Shown here in pieces: positions 1 to 9,926 of a stretch of 34,370 nt of DNA (the stretch's first letter is position 1; every line of letters starts with the position of its first letter). The notes under the pieces were generated by a model. It worked only from the letters and a program-made list of their open reading frames with translations, had not been told where the DNA came from and did not search any database. The translations under genes were made by a program, and so were the position numbers. The stretch comes from Hyphochytrium catenoides (lineage: Eukaryota > Sar > Hyphochytriomycetes > Hyphochytriales > Hyphochytriaceae). The stretch lies in contig FLMG01000265.1 in NCBI GenBank assembly GCA_900088475.1, positions 1 through 34,370 of the forward strand, written 5' to 3'.

Positions 1-138
1 TAGGTCTTCCTCTCTCATGTCTCACTACCACCGCTTACAGACGAATCTCTGTCCTCTTGTTGCAACGTTGCAATGCTGAAATGGTCTTCCACCGGATGCC
101 CCTGCCTGCGCATATGGATGATGCGATCTTGGGTCAGC

Positions 139-377
139 TTCCTGGAGCTGTTGCGGGAGTCTTCTCTTCTAGTAGTAGTGGTGGTGTGGTGGAGTGTGGA
201 GGTGGTAGAGACGACAGTACTCGTAGGCTATGCATAACGTCTCGTATGTAGTTACTCCGCTTATTAGTTTCTCCAACAACTAGTAAGTAAATAAAAGTAC
301 TGTCATCTCTACCACCTCCACACTCCACCACACCACCACTACTACTAGAGAAGACCTCCGGCAACAGCTCCAGGAAG
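139..377. repeat. foldback inverted repeat, arms of about 83 bp
   Basis: Left arm 139-221 (starting CTTCCTGGAGCTGTTGC) is almost the exact reverse complement of right arm 296-377, with a few mismatches and a 74-base loop. The arms include GTG/CAC-rich cores and also unique-looking ends, so the pairing is not just simple-sequence chance. Transcribed, it would form a long hairpin. It could be a palindromic MITE-like element or a local inverted duplication. No target-site duplication is evident. Confidence 0.75.
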
Positions 378-779
378 TAGTTCTACTGTAGGTTGTGCTT
401 CCTAGAAAGGATGAGTAGGAACTCCAAGGTTGAGTGATAAACGATAGCTGGTAACGCGCATCCGTCGCTTTTCTGGCTCTACTGTACCTGAACAGTTCCA
501 GATTCAGCATAGCTTGCACATAAATTCAAAATGAGGAAGCTCCTGGCCTGAGGTGGTAACGGCTAATAGCCACAAGAACGGCTTTTATTAGGACCCAACT
601 AGGAGACATCACCACTGAGTAGTTCTAGTTCTAATAAGCGGTGGTGGGCATCATGATTTTGTGGTGTAGAACTAATGGTGGTGGTGCAGTCCGTGGCGTG
701 CTGCCGGTGGCATTATTATTGCTGACAGCAGCAAGACCGTGGGTCGATTCCCAACTTGTCGGAGAACTTTTCAGTATTC

Positions 780-859
780 TAATTTCCTAAACACAAACCA
801 CCAACGCTCAAAGTTTAAAAATAATTTCCCAAACAACACAAACCAACGCTCAAAGTTTA
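780..859. repeat. imperfect tandem repeat, 2 copies of about 40 bp
   Basis: Two adjacent copies share the core CAACGCTCAAAGTTTA, each preceded by TAATTTCC and an AAACACAAACC-like stretch. The copies differ by a small insertion and a few substitutions. Confidence 0.7.
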
Positions 860-2534
860 TCCGTCATAACATATCTATTATTACTCTACTTCTCGACGAG
901 TAACTACGCAGCAGAGACCTACTACAAGTAGCAGTAACACTCGTAATAATAACTAATATAACAATTAGTGGTGGTGGGTCGCACAAAGAGAGCAAGAAGT
1001 AGGCTAGAGAAGAGGAGCTTGAGCCAGAACGCCCTCTTAATAGGAGGAGAAGAAGGAGTTTTCCAGCAACACCAGCCATTGTTTCCTCTTCGTCTTTGTT
1101 CCATTTCTTTTGATCATCACCGTTGGTACTTTAGCCATCCTCCTTTCATCGAGCACTACTCTTATGGTGGTATAGGCAATAATGCAGTATGTAAATAAGA
1201 AATGACGCCCTCTTCTTCAAACCTCAATTGTCTATTATTATTGTCTCGTTGTCCTCCTCCCCTCCAAGCGTACTAGTCTCCATCCAAGTTGGTCGCAGCG
1301 TGGAGGAGGAGGAGATAAGAGGAGAGTAATGATGAGGAGGGAACATAATCTCCTCATCATCATTGCTGCCTCTGTCAGGACTGCTGGCCGTATGATGATC
1401 GACGCTAATAATAAGGAGAAGAGGTTTCCACCATCCTTATCAATCATCACCACATCCTGCAGAGTGACTTGTAATAACAGCCTTATCTCGGGCATGTCTT
1501 CTTACTTTTAGAAGAATAGGGATCACCACTCTCATAGCGTTTGTTGTCTTCTCAACTATTAGGCCCTCTGCGATCTCCTTATCCTTCCATCTGAGAGTAT
1601 GATGCAAAAGTACAATAATAATAATACCACCTGTACATGCTCGCCGCCGCTGTTGTGCTCGTTGTAATAATATGTGCTAGTCGGATTGTAACACTACGCG
1701 TACTACCATCACCCGTCCTGTATGCTGTTTGTGTTGTCCGGGTCATGTTCAAATACATTTCAACAGCAGTGTGGTGGCCTCCGTCCACGACGAGAAGAAA
1801 AGAGACCTGGAGGTTTATAATTCAATAATGAAGCATTATTAGCTGAGCATGGATAAAACAGTATCACTTTGTCTCCTCGTATTACCTACAGTCCTACGTA
1901 CGGGTATTTGTTATGGGACAGCGGAGACAGAGATGAAATAATGTCATTACGTCATCACTCACAACAGGAGGACGAGGTAAACTGTTGGATGACGTATGAC
2001 AGTAGAACGATTGGGAAGCTTCCTCTCTGCTGAAGAAGAGAGGTAAAAGGTTAGAGTAAAACAGATCTTCCTTCCACCTGCTGCCCCTCCCTGTCGCTCT
2101 CACTAGGCAAGTCGAGTGATGCTAGCGCATTGAAAAGTAAACAAAGGTTGCCCACCCACTCTAATATAAAAAAGCTTTAAGGGAGGTTCTAGCGCCGGGT
2201 GGGTGAGTGACGTCACTTTCTTTCTCCTTGCTTCAGGGACTACTGGTCGTGGTAATAACGTATGCTAAAGGCTTGTAGACCCCTTTGTAAAACTAGTAAT
2301 AGATCCGAGGCAGGAAAGTGCTTTATGAGTTAGAGGGATTCTACCTTCATGGGTACCTGAATATACTGTTTGCCCACTAAACTTAAGATCTAAGCCTGAG
2401 GAGCTCTATCCCATTCCCTATGTTTGCCCCTGATTGCGGGGGTCAAGCGCTTGTGCCCAAACGACCTGACCTCAACCTTCCTATACACTCCAGGGGTAGA
2501 TCTGAGGAGCTTCCTAGGTTATTAGTTAGAGGGT

Positions 2535-3138
2535 TTGGGGCTTGTTTCATCTTCAAGCTGTCCTCCAAAATCTTATGAGGTTCTTCTCTTGTCCCGTCCA
2601 CTGTACCTTCCGTCCGGTCTGAAGGATTGTGGCCTCCGCCTCAGCTATCTTACCGCAGCTGCAAGACCGTGGACTCATCAGAGGCAGGGCCAGGCAGATG
2701 GCGCGAGAGATAGACCAACGCACGAGGTGGCGACAAACGTAGCGGACAGAGCCAAAACGGAAAGAGAGAAGGACAGAAAGAAGGGCAGCGAAGAGATACC
2801 AACGGTGCCATCAGAGGAGCATAAGCCATATGGTCACTACTATCGCACCAATCTCAGCGCATTCTCAACAGGCTAGGTATCGTAGCATTTAATTAAGGCA
2901 AGATAGGACAGGGTGTCGTGCGCCGGCTACTGGCCTCTGGGGAAGAAGCTCCTGTTTCTGCGCCCAACTGTGCCTTATTGGTCCCACCATCACGATAGGA
3001 GAATTTAAATAGCCTCGTTGGACGGTGAACACTGACCGCTGTGGACGTTACTACGCTTGTGCAATTCTGTGGAAATGACAGCTCCAACTGATGGTAGGAA
3101 TGCAGTCCTGAGTGCGGCCCGGTGCTTCTCGGCGCCTG
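2535..3138. other. upstream region of the oxidase/cyclopropane synthase gene
   Basis: It contains one 113-codon open frame (2535-2876), of basic and acidic low-complexity composition, ending in a stop. A weak phase-1 donor inside it (after 2831) could in principle splice to the exon at 3210 and give an N-terminal extension. The FAD motif normally lies at the very N-terminus in this family, so 5' UTR or promoter is more likely. No clear TATA element was found. Confidence 0.35.
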
Positions 3139-6100
3139 ATGGGTTTACGTGATGTCTGCATGTGTAGTCTGCGCATGAGCTATCTAACTGCATTCACTTG
3201 GTATTTTAGGTGAGGTTAAGGGAAGAACCGTAGCGGTCATTGGCTCGGGTATATCTGGACTTTCCGTTGCCTGGCTGCTGAAGCGCAGTGGCTGGCAAGT
3301 AACTCTTTATGAGAAGGAGAAGTGTATCGGGGGTCATACCTTGACTGATGCCACCGTTGAACCGCCGGTAGATCTTGGCTTTCAGGTCAGACACGCCTGC
3401 GGCTTCAATACCAGGCTGCAGATCTGCTTTCCGAAGCTGCATAACTCGTTAACCTTAGACTCCTGTCTCGCACTTTTATAATCACCCTTGTTTTCCCACC
3501 CCCACCCCCTTTTTTCTCCCCAATTACTTGCAGGTCTACAACTTGACCACGTATCCAAACTTCGTGGGTTTCTTGGAGCAACTTGGCGTGGAAACAGAGG
3601 AGAGCGACATGTCATTTGGGATGGTCACAGCTGAGTTTGAGGTAGGTAGGCTGGTCCACACATATAACCATTCGTAAGCCCTATCTCGCCTTAAGAGGCT
3701 ACAGGAAGATCCAGACAATCTTCACCCTTGCCGTACATATTACCAATTCCATATGATGCCCTTCCTAACCCTTCCCCGCCAATGACGAAATTACCGTTCC
3801 TTCCACCAGTGGGCGAGCCACGCCATAGCTGAGGCCCTAAAAAAGCCCAAGAATTTGTTGAAGCCCGGCTTTTTGAGGATGCTGTAAGGCACCGCCATCT
3901 CTCTGCATGTTCTGGGCCTACGCCCTCCTTTTGGCTCCTTTCATTCTTTCTGTTTGTTTAATTTTTCAAAATTGGCTAAGCTCTTCTTCATTTACTCCTT
4001 CTGCCCCCAAACACTTGTGGCTGCTAAGACAGCTCTGCCTTGTCTGTCACTAACGTACTGTGTAGGGTGGATGCGACGGGGTCCTTCTCTGTCACTAACT
4101 GTGTCCTTCTCTGTCACTAACGTACTGTGTAGGGTGGATGCGGTCCGTTTCAGCTTCACGGCGGATGAAGTTCTGGTGGACGAGAAGTATGAGTCTATTT
4201 CCTTGGGCGAGTACATCAAGATGAAGGGTTACTCAAACGACTTCATACATGGCTATCTCCTGCCAATGGTGTCCGCCATATGGAGGTAAACCAGAGCTTT
4301 ATTGACCATGTAGCTAGCTTGTCTTCTCCTAACCTATATGTCTTCTCTTTCCTGGTCATCTTCATCCCACAGTGCACCAAATAAGGAGATTGAGGACTTC
4401 CCCATCCGGTCGTTGGTAACATTCTGGAGTAACCACCACCTCCTCAACATCTTTAACGAAAGACCAACCTGGAGAGTCATCAAGGATAGAAGCAAGGTCA
4501 GCATTAGAGTACTATAGGTTCTGCTTGAGGTTAAAGACAACGCCTCGGCCATGCCTTATGGCTTTTCCTGCACAGCCCATCCTATGTCAGATTCTTTGAC
4601 GCAATGGCCCGCTTTTATGCTTTACTGACAACCTTTTAAACCTGTCATTCCTTCTACCAGTCCTATGTGGAAAAGGTGTTGCAAGATCTGGATGATGTCC
4701 GCGTGTCCTGTGGTGTAAAGAGGGTCCGACGTAGTGGGTCCACAGGCCCCGTAACCGTGTTGGATGTGACGGGGCAGTCTCAAGAATACGATCACGTTAT
4801 CTTCGCTGCCCATACACCCGAAGTGCTCGCCATGCTGGCCGAGGATAGTACCAAGGAAGAGAAGGAGCTCCTTCAAAGCATCCGCTATCATAAGAGTGAT
4901 GTGTACTACCATTCTGATGCGAGTCTTTTGCCAAAGGATCAAACTGGTGAGTCTAACGACCAGGCAAACGTTTGCTGCTGGTGCTATTGCCTACTTATTT
5001 AGTCGCTCTATGTTCCTAAGCACGTCCCACCTGTTGCTATATCCTTATGCAGTGTGGGCATCTTGGAACTCCCGCCAAGCGCCGCTTTCCACTGAAGCTT
5101 CGAGTGGACCGCTGGTTGGAGACTGCGAGGTGACATACTGGCTAAACCGATTGCAGAACCTGGCACCAGAGATCCCCCATAGATTTTGCACTTTAAACCC
5201 TCACATTCCCCCCAAAAAGGAGAGCATAATCAAGAGGCTCACCCTGGAGCATCCCATTCTTGACTCCAAGGTAAGAGGGGCCGATATGCAGAGACCTGTT
5301 TTTTATTTTTACAGATGAAGTCTGAAGGAGGACTATCTCGCTCTATTTTGTTCTCATCTTTTGTTCTCCCTATCGCTCTGACTGCTTCCACCTTGTTCAT
5401 GTAGTGTTCTCCCCTCGCCCATGTTGTGCCTCCTATACTTAGCAATAGCGATCCTCTTTCTCACTTGGACGTCTACCTATTTGCAAAGGCCATCAGAGCT
5501 CAAGAGGCTCTTGATAGCATTCAAGGTCAGCGATGCACATGGTTCGTTGGCGCCTGGTGTGGCTACGGATTCCATGAGGATGGGATGAAGTCTGCGGTAA
5601 AAGTAGCAAAGCGGTTTGGTTGCGAGATTCCTTGGGACGAAGAGCTGGTACCAGTATACAACATGTCTTTTTGGCAGAAGGTAGACTTGCTCTCTCTTGT
5701 GTACAGATCATAAGAGTTTACGGTTGATGACGACCTTTACAAGCTGCTTGGCGTGTGCCAGAGCGTAACAACCTCTTCCCTCACTTCGTCAAAGACTAAT
5801 TATTCCACCTACAGCTTAGGTGGCCATCGACCCATTGTTTTTCGACGTTATCACTTGAAGCTACTCTGACTATTCCCTGTCTGATGCATTCTTCCTGTGG
5901 CAGGCCTGTCAGCGAATATTCTACTCCTTCGCATCAAGCGGGATAGTTTACGGTGTTCTGCGCCTCATCTTGCCGAACGGAAAGGAAAAAAGCTTTGGAA
6001 CCCCAAGGGCCGACTTCCCCTCTGTCGTCTTGAGAATTCACCATCCAGACTTTTTTGTCAGAGTGGTGGAGTATGATGATATTGGCATGGGAGAGGTATC

Positions 6101-8642
6101 AATGTGCTTATCAGGCCTCCTTCTACTAATCACCTTCTGCTGCCAAGGCAGAAGTGACCCTCTTTGCCTACGATCCTGTCGGATTTTGTCTATGCTACCA
6201 CTCCTTCCGAGCTGAACTATCACTAATTAACCTTCTTGCCCCATTGTCACTTTTCGTAGAGCTATTTCCTCAAGTACTTTGACTGCAGCGACCTCTACGG
6301 TCTGATGCTCTTAGTTACTAAGAACGCTCAAAACCTTATAGAAAAGCAAGGGAAGCTCTCTATCATCAATCGTCTAGGCACCCTCCTTCAACGATTCTTG
6401 CACCAGAGACGAGCCAACACGCTGAGCAACAGCAAGAAAAACATAGAAGAGCACTATGACTTAGGGAACGACATGTACAAGCTCTTCCTGGATGAGAGCA
6501 TGACTTACAGTTCGGGCTTGTACAAGACCCCTGAGGACTCACTGTACGTGGCTCAGATGAATAAGCTTGACGCCCTCATTGACGAGGTAAGAAGGTCTCA
6601 TGCCAAGCTTCCCTCAATGGCTCTCTCGTTTTCGCCGATCAATCGAGTACGCAGTTATCGCCTTCTCTTACTTCATCATCGGCGCAGGTCATCGCTGTCG
6701 CTAATGTGCTGCGTGCTGGAAAAATAATTCATAGCTACTTTGGTTTTCGCCAAATCTCATGCATATCGCATCCATCATAGGCCGGTCTTGACTCTTCTCA
6801 CAATGTCTTGGAAATCGGCTTCGGATGGGGGTCCTTAGCCTTGCGGGCAGTACAGCGGACAGGTTGCGAATGGACCGGTCTTACGCTTTCAAGCGAGCAG
6901 CTGAAGTTCGCACAAGAAAAGGCTGACAAGCTAGGCCTTAGCCACAAGATAATGTAAGGCGAGATTCTGGTGGTTTTTGTGACTCGGGAACGCCCGCTGC
7001 TTCAACCTCCTGCTTCTTTGCGACACCATAACATACATGATCGAGTTACATTTACCCTTTGTCCTATAAATTAAATCTAAACCGCCAGCTTACCCGTCGC
7101 TTGCTCGCTTACGCATTCAGCGACGTCAAAGCCTCTACTGGTAGTCCACCTGTCGCTCGCGAATAATCTACACCACGTCTTACCCATGAATTGCCCTTTG
7201 TAATCTCTTCTTATTGCGCAGGTTCAAGCTGTGTGACTACCGTACAATGAATGTAAAGGAATATTATGACAGGTGAGTGAGGAGCGGACGAGGAGCTAGA
7301 TATGTTGTGCGTTATCTTGGGATGTGCTTCTCCTGCCCTGCCGAGCACTATCTAGTCTCTGATACCTGCCCTCGAGGTTCTCTCGCTCTTCTCTGAACTG
7401 AATTCTCAAGACATATACATTCACCGGAGTAGAGTGTCGTATTTAGGTTGTGCTCTGCTACTAACTGCTAATGAGAAGACTAACGATGACCTTGTAGAGT
7501 CTTCTCCTGTGAGATGATTGAGGCTGTTGGGCACGAATACTTGGACGAGTACTTCTCCATCATTAACAGAGTGCTAAAGCAAGGAGGCAGAGCTGTTTTA
7601 CAAGGCATTATTATGCCCGACGACCGCTATGCACTCTACTGCTCTTCCTCAGACTACATTCGTAAGTACATCTTCCCAGGAGGCCACTTGCCCTGTATGA
7701 CTGCAATTGGAGAGGCCACGGAGGTACGTTACGACAGTTGGCAATACCAAAGCCGACCTAGGGACAACCTTACGTTTTGGCCTTACATCTTGCTGTTCCT
7801 TATCCTAGGGGACCAACTTGGTGCTTTCCAAGACGGTTAGCTTTGGTCTCAGCTACGCACGGACTCTCGAGGAGTGGCGGAAGAACTTCCTTCAATCCTC
7901 CCGGCAGATTCGAGCCCTAGGATACTCAGATCAGTTCATTAGAAAGTTTGAATACTATTTCGCATATTGCGAGGCTGGTTAGTCCTATAGCTCAACGGCT
8001 CTCGGCATTCTATCAGACTCTTCAGCCATACTACGTGCCTTTATGCGATGTTGACTCCGTTCATTGTCAGTGGTCTAGCGCTGCTGTTCGCCCGACAACT
8101 TTAGGGATTTCTTCCCAATCACTTTTGCATCCTCGGACCTCATACTGCCTCTCTGACCGATGTGCTATGTTGCTCGGTAGGCTTCTATTGCGGCTACATC
8201 GACGTCAAGCATCTAGTGTTCGTTAAGTCTGACTCCGCGCAGTGGCGGAATGAGCCGAACAAGCTGCCTCGCACAGTGTTCTCTGTGGGAAATATCTTCG
8301 CTCCGACCTGCCTGGCACTTCTAGGTATGGCGCTGATTCACCGCGCACAGGTAAGCGTAGATAGCTGTACAGGCTCGTAAGTCGCTGGGGAGCGCTGGTT
8401 ATTTACTAATCCTGCTTTTGCCCCATACAGGTTCGAGGTTATCTTGTGCCGCGTTTGACGGACTTTGTCGATGTGAGTATTCCTGACTACAAAAACGATG
8501 GAAGAGCTGAAGGGCCGAGTACGACTACTTATACTTAGCGTCCTAACCTTTTGTGTTGCAGGTGTTCTTGATCGGGCTCGGCTTCGTCTCCATTGCATAT
8601 TGGCTTGCTTTCAGGGGTATGCTTGCTACTGTCAAGCAGTAG
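3139..8642 (+). CDS. FAD amine oxidase / cyclopropane-fatty-acid synthase fusion with C-terminal membrane tail
   Basis: Exons: 3139-3142 (tentative), 3210-3385, 3534-3641, 3810-3883, 4133-4285, 4373-4496, 4661-4946, 5053-5270, 5489-5680, 5904-6095, 6260-6586, 6781-6953, 7222-7272, 7498-7723, 7809-7977, 8181-8350, 8431-8472, 8562-8642. All phases agree and give 921 residues. Residues 9-440 are an FAD/NAD-binding oxidase: Rossmann motif VIGSGISG (GxGxxG 13-18), YEKEKCIGGH, and the closing signature GAWCGYGFHEDG (402-413). Residues about 510-830 are a SAM-dependent cyclopropane synthase: EEHYDLGN (572), MTYSSGLY, SAM loop VLEIGFGWG (627), and CEMIEAVGHEY with the catalytic-type Glu. In this family SAM methylenates double bonds of phospholipid acyl chains at the membrane. 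Plants have the same fusion (about 865 residues). Here about 95 extra residues carry two hydrophobic helices. The first exon is uncertain: its donor is weak, but no ATG precedes the FAD motif in exon 2. Confidence 0.92.
4044..4142 (+). repeat. duplicated 3' splice-site module in intron 4
   Basis: The acceptor block (branch-like CTGTCACTAAC, then GTACTGTGTAG and GGTGGATGCG) occurs at 4044-4075 and again at 4111-4142, 67 bp apart. A third, partial CTGTCACTAAC lies at 4089. Only the downstream acceptor (exon from 4133) keeps the oxidase frame; the upstream one (after 4065) meets an in-frame TAA within about 18 codons. Confidence 0.85.
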
Positions 8643-9354
8643 AAGGGTCGCGCATGATAACTCGTTTGGAATGCGCTATTCTTGTTCTGTCTGGCGCACT
8701 GTGGCTTTGATGCCAGCTTTTGCTGAGCCTTGTTGGGGTTGTCTCATGTCACACTTGGCAGGTTACATGCGCAGCCCAACGTTGCGGCCTCTTTACGTGC
8801 CTTTAATACCATAAATCTATGTAGTTCCGAAGCCCGGCCGAGATCCCTTATGACAGTATGTTATCAACCGGGCTCTGTGGAGCGTAAATCAAGAAGAGCC
8901 ACGTTGGGCATGAGAGAAAGGGCGTTGCGCAGAAGTAGCCAGACAGTCTCAACTCTTTGTAACCCTTCGTGGGAAGTTCATGACCCCATTGGCAGCACAT
9001 CTCAGCTTTACGGCGACGGCACTCTATGTTCAAGGTCTGTACCGACCATTGATGACCGGACTGCAATTCAGTCCTGGGATGATTTCAACCATTCGAAGAC
9101 GCTGGAAGACCAAGCCGTTAGCCAGCTCTCGATATACTGAAGCAATTATAGGCTTGTGGCTTTCTGCACGTAGCTTGATCCTATCTCTCAGAGGTCTATC
9201 AAAGTCCTTACTTGCAAGCTTCAGATTACTCTTTATGCTACAGGGAACCATTCACCGTTTCGGTGGCAGATGCCTCTTGGTTGCTCTGCAATTAGATGTG
9301 AGGAGACTTTGTAGGAGACAGCTACAGTCTGGCGCTGGGTTCGATCATAAGTGA
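8643..9354. other. unresolved stretch between the synthase gene and a partial + strand gene
   Basis: Overlapping open frames exist on the + strand (about 8730-9140 and 8980-9354). The first contains a plausible protein-like stretch (SWDDFNHSKTLEDQAVSQLS) and the second is basic and hydrophobic. I could not join either to the exons at 9355-9788 with consistent phase and good splice sites. It may hold 5' exons of that gene. Confidence 0.3.
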
Positions 9355-9788
9355 GGAGTACTTCCGCAAAATCTTGAGAAACGCCTGGGCCGCTCCGGAC
9401 TCTTGTTTATCGCTCCACGGGCTTCTCACACTGCGCGCATGATGGCGACCCTCAGATCCTCCTTGTGCGAAGCTCAATTGAAAGGCTGGTAATACCACAT
9501 CATTCCCTCCACACCTCCAGAGCCATAAGAGTGGCACGGAGTACCCCAGGTTGAGGAAAATAGCGTCACTGCCTCTCGCAAGACAGATCGTATCCTCCTT
9601 TCCTTCATCACCTCAGCTCATTACTCAAACCTGAACCCAGGTCATGATGCTCTCTCTATTCCTCCTTTTCTCTATCTAGGTCTCTGCGTGCCGATCAGTC
9701 TCTGAGAGAGTATTGTACCCAGCTCATGCTTCTGCGGTTTTGCCTGCAGTTTGCTCCCTCCTACTTTCGCTGGCCGTCTTCTCTCTAA
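9355..9788 (+). CDS. 3' exons of an unidentified protein
   Basis: The frame is open from 9355 to 9488 (…NLEKRLGRSGLLFIAPRASH…), then a GTAATA donor at 9489, an intron with a strong TTTTCTCTATCTAG acceptor, and a last exon 9680-9788 (SLRADQSLREYCTQL… ending RWPSSL, stop 9786-9788). Phases match (2/1). The peptide is basic with no domain I recognise. A second frame over 9307-9440 (GDSYSLALGSIISEEYFRK) also looks protein-like, so there may be a missed intron or an assembly frameshift near 9350-9400. The 5' end is unknown. The gene converges with the minus-strand gene that ends at 9927. Confidence 0.4.
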
Positions 9789-9926
9789 GCTCCGGAAGAA
9801 GTCGCTGTTGTGCATGTAACGCATACATACCGCTCTGGAACGCCTTATAGAGCTCTCTAGAGGTGGAGAAACAACGAGATCAGGAGGAGCAAGATAAATC
9901 GGAGAAGACGTAAATAGTCGCTACTT

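Larger units (their letters stand above)
1..2534. other. gene-poor low-complexity 5' region
   Basis: No convincing coding exon was found on either strand. The sequence is rich in short GTG/CAC, AAT/ATT and GAG/CTC runs, with one large foldback repeat (139-377) and one short tandem repeat (780-859). Short open frames are present on both strands, but their translations are runs of S, R, L or V typical of translated simple repeats. A CRE-like TGACGTCA palindrome sits near 2208; one such site proves nothing. The region probably separates two genes or holds decayed mobile DNA. Confidence 0.6.

Noticed and set aside
735-765. tRNA-like GGGTCGATTCCC stretch after AGCAAGACCGTG
   Set aside because: The T-arm stem does not pair fully and no D-arm, anticodon arm or acceptor stem could be folded around it. 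A tRNA-derived SINE fragment is possible but unsupported.
2535-2876. 113-codon frame upstream of the oxidase/synthase gene
   Set aside because: Low-complexity charged sequence ending in a stop just before GTATCG, with no clean splice into the FAD exon. Probably UTR.
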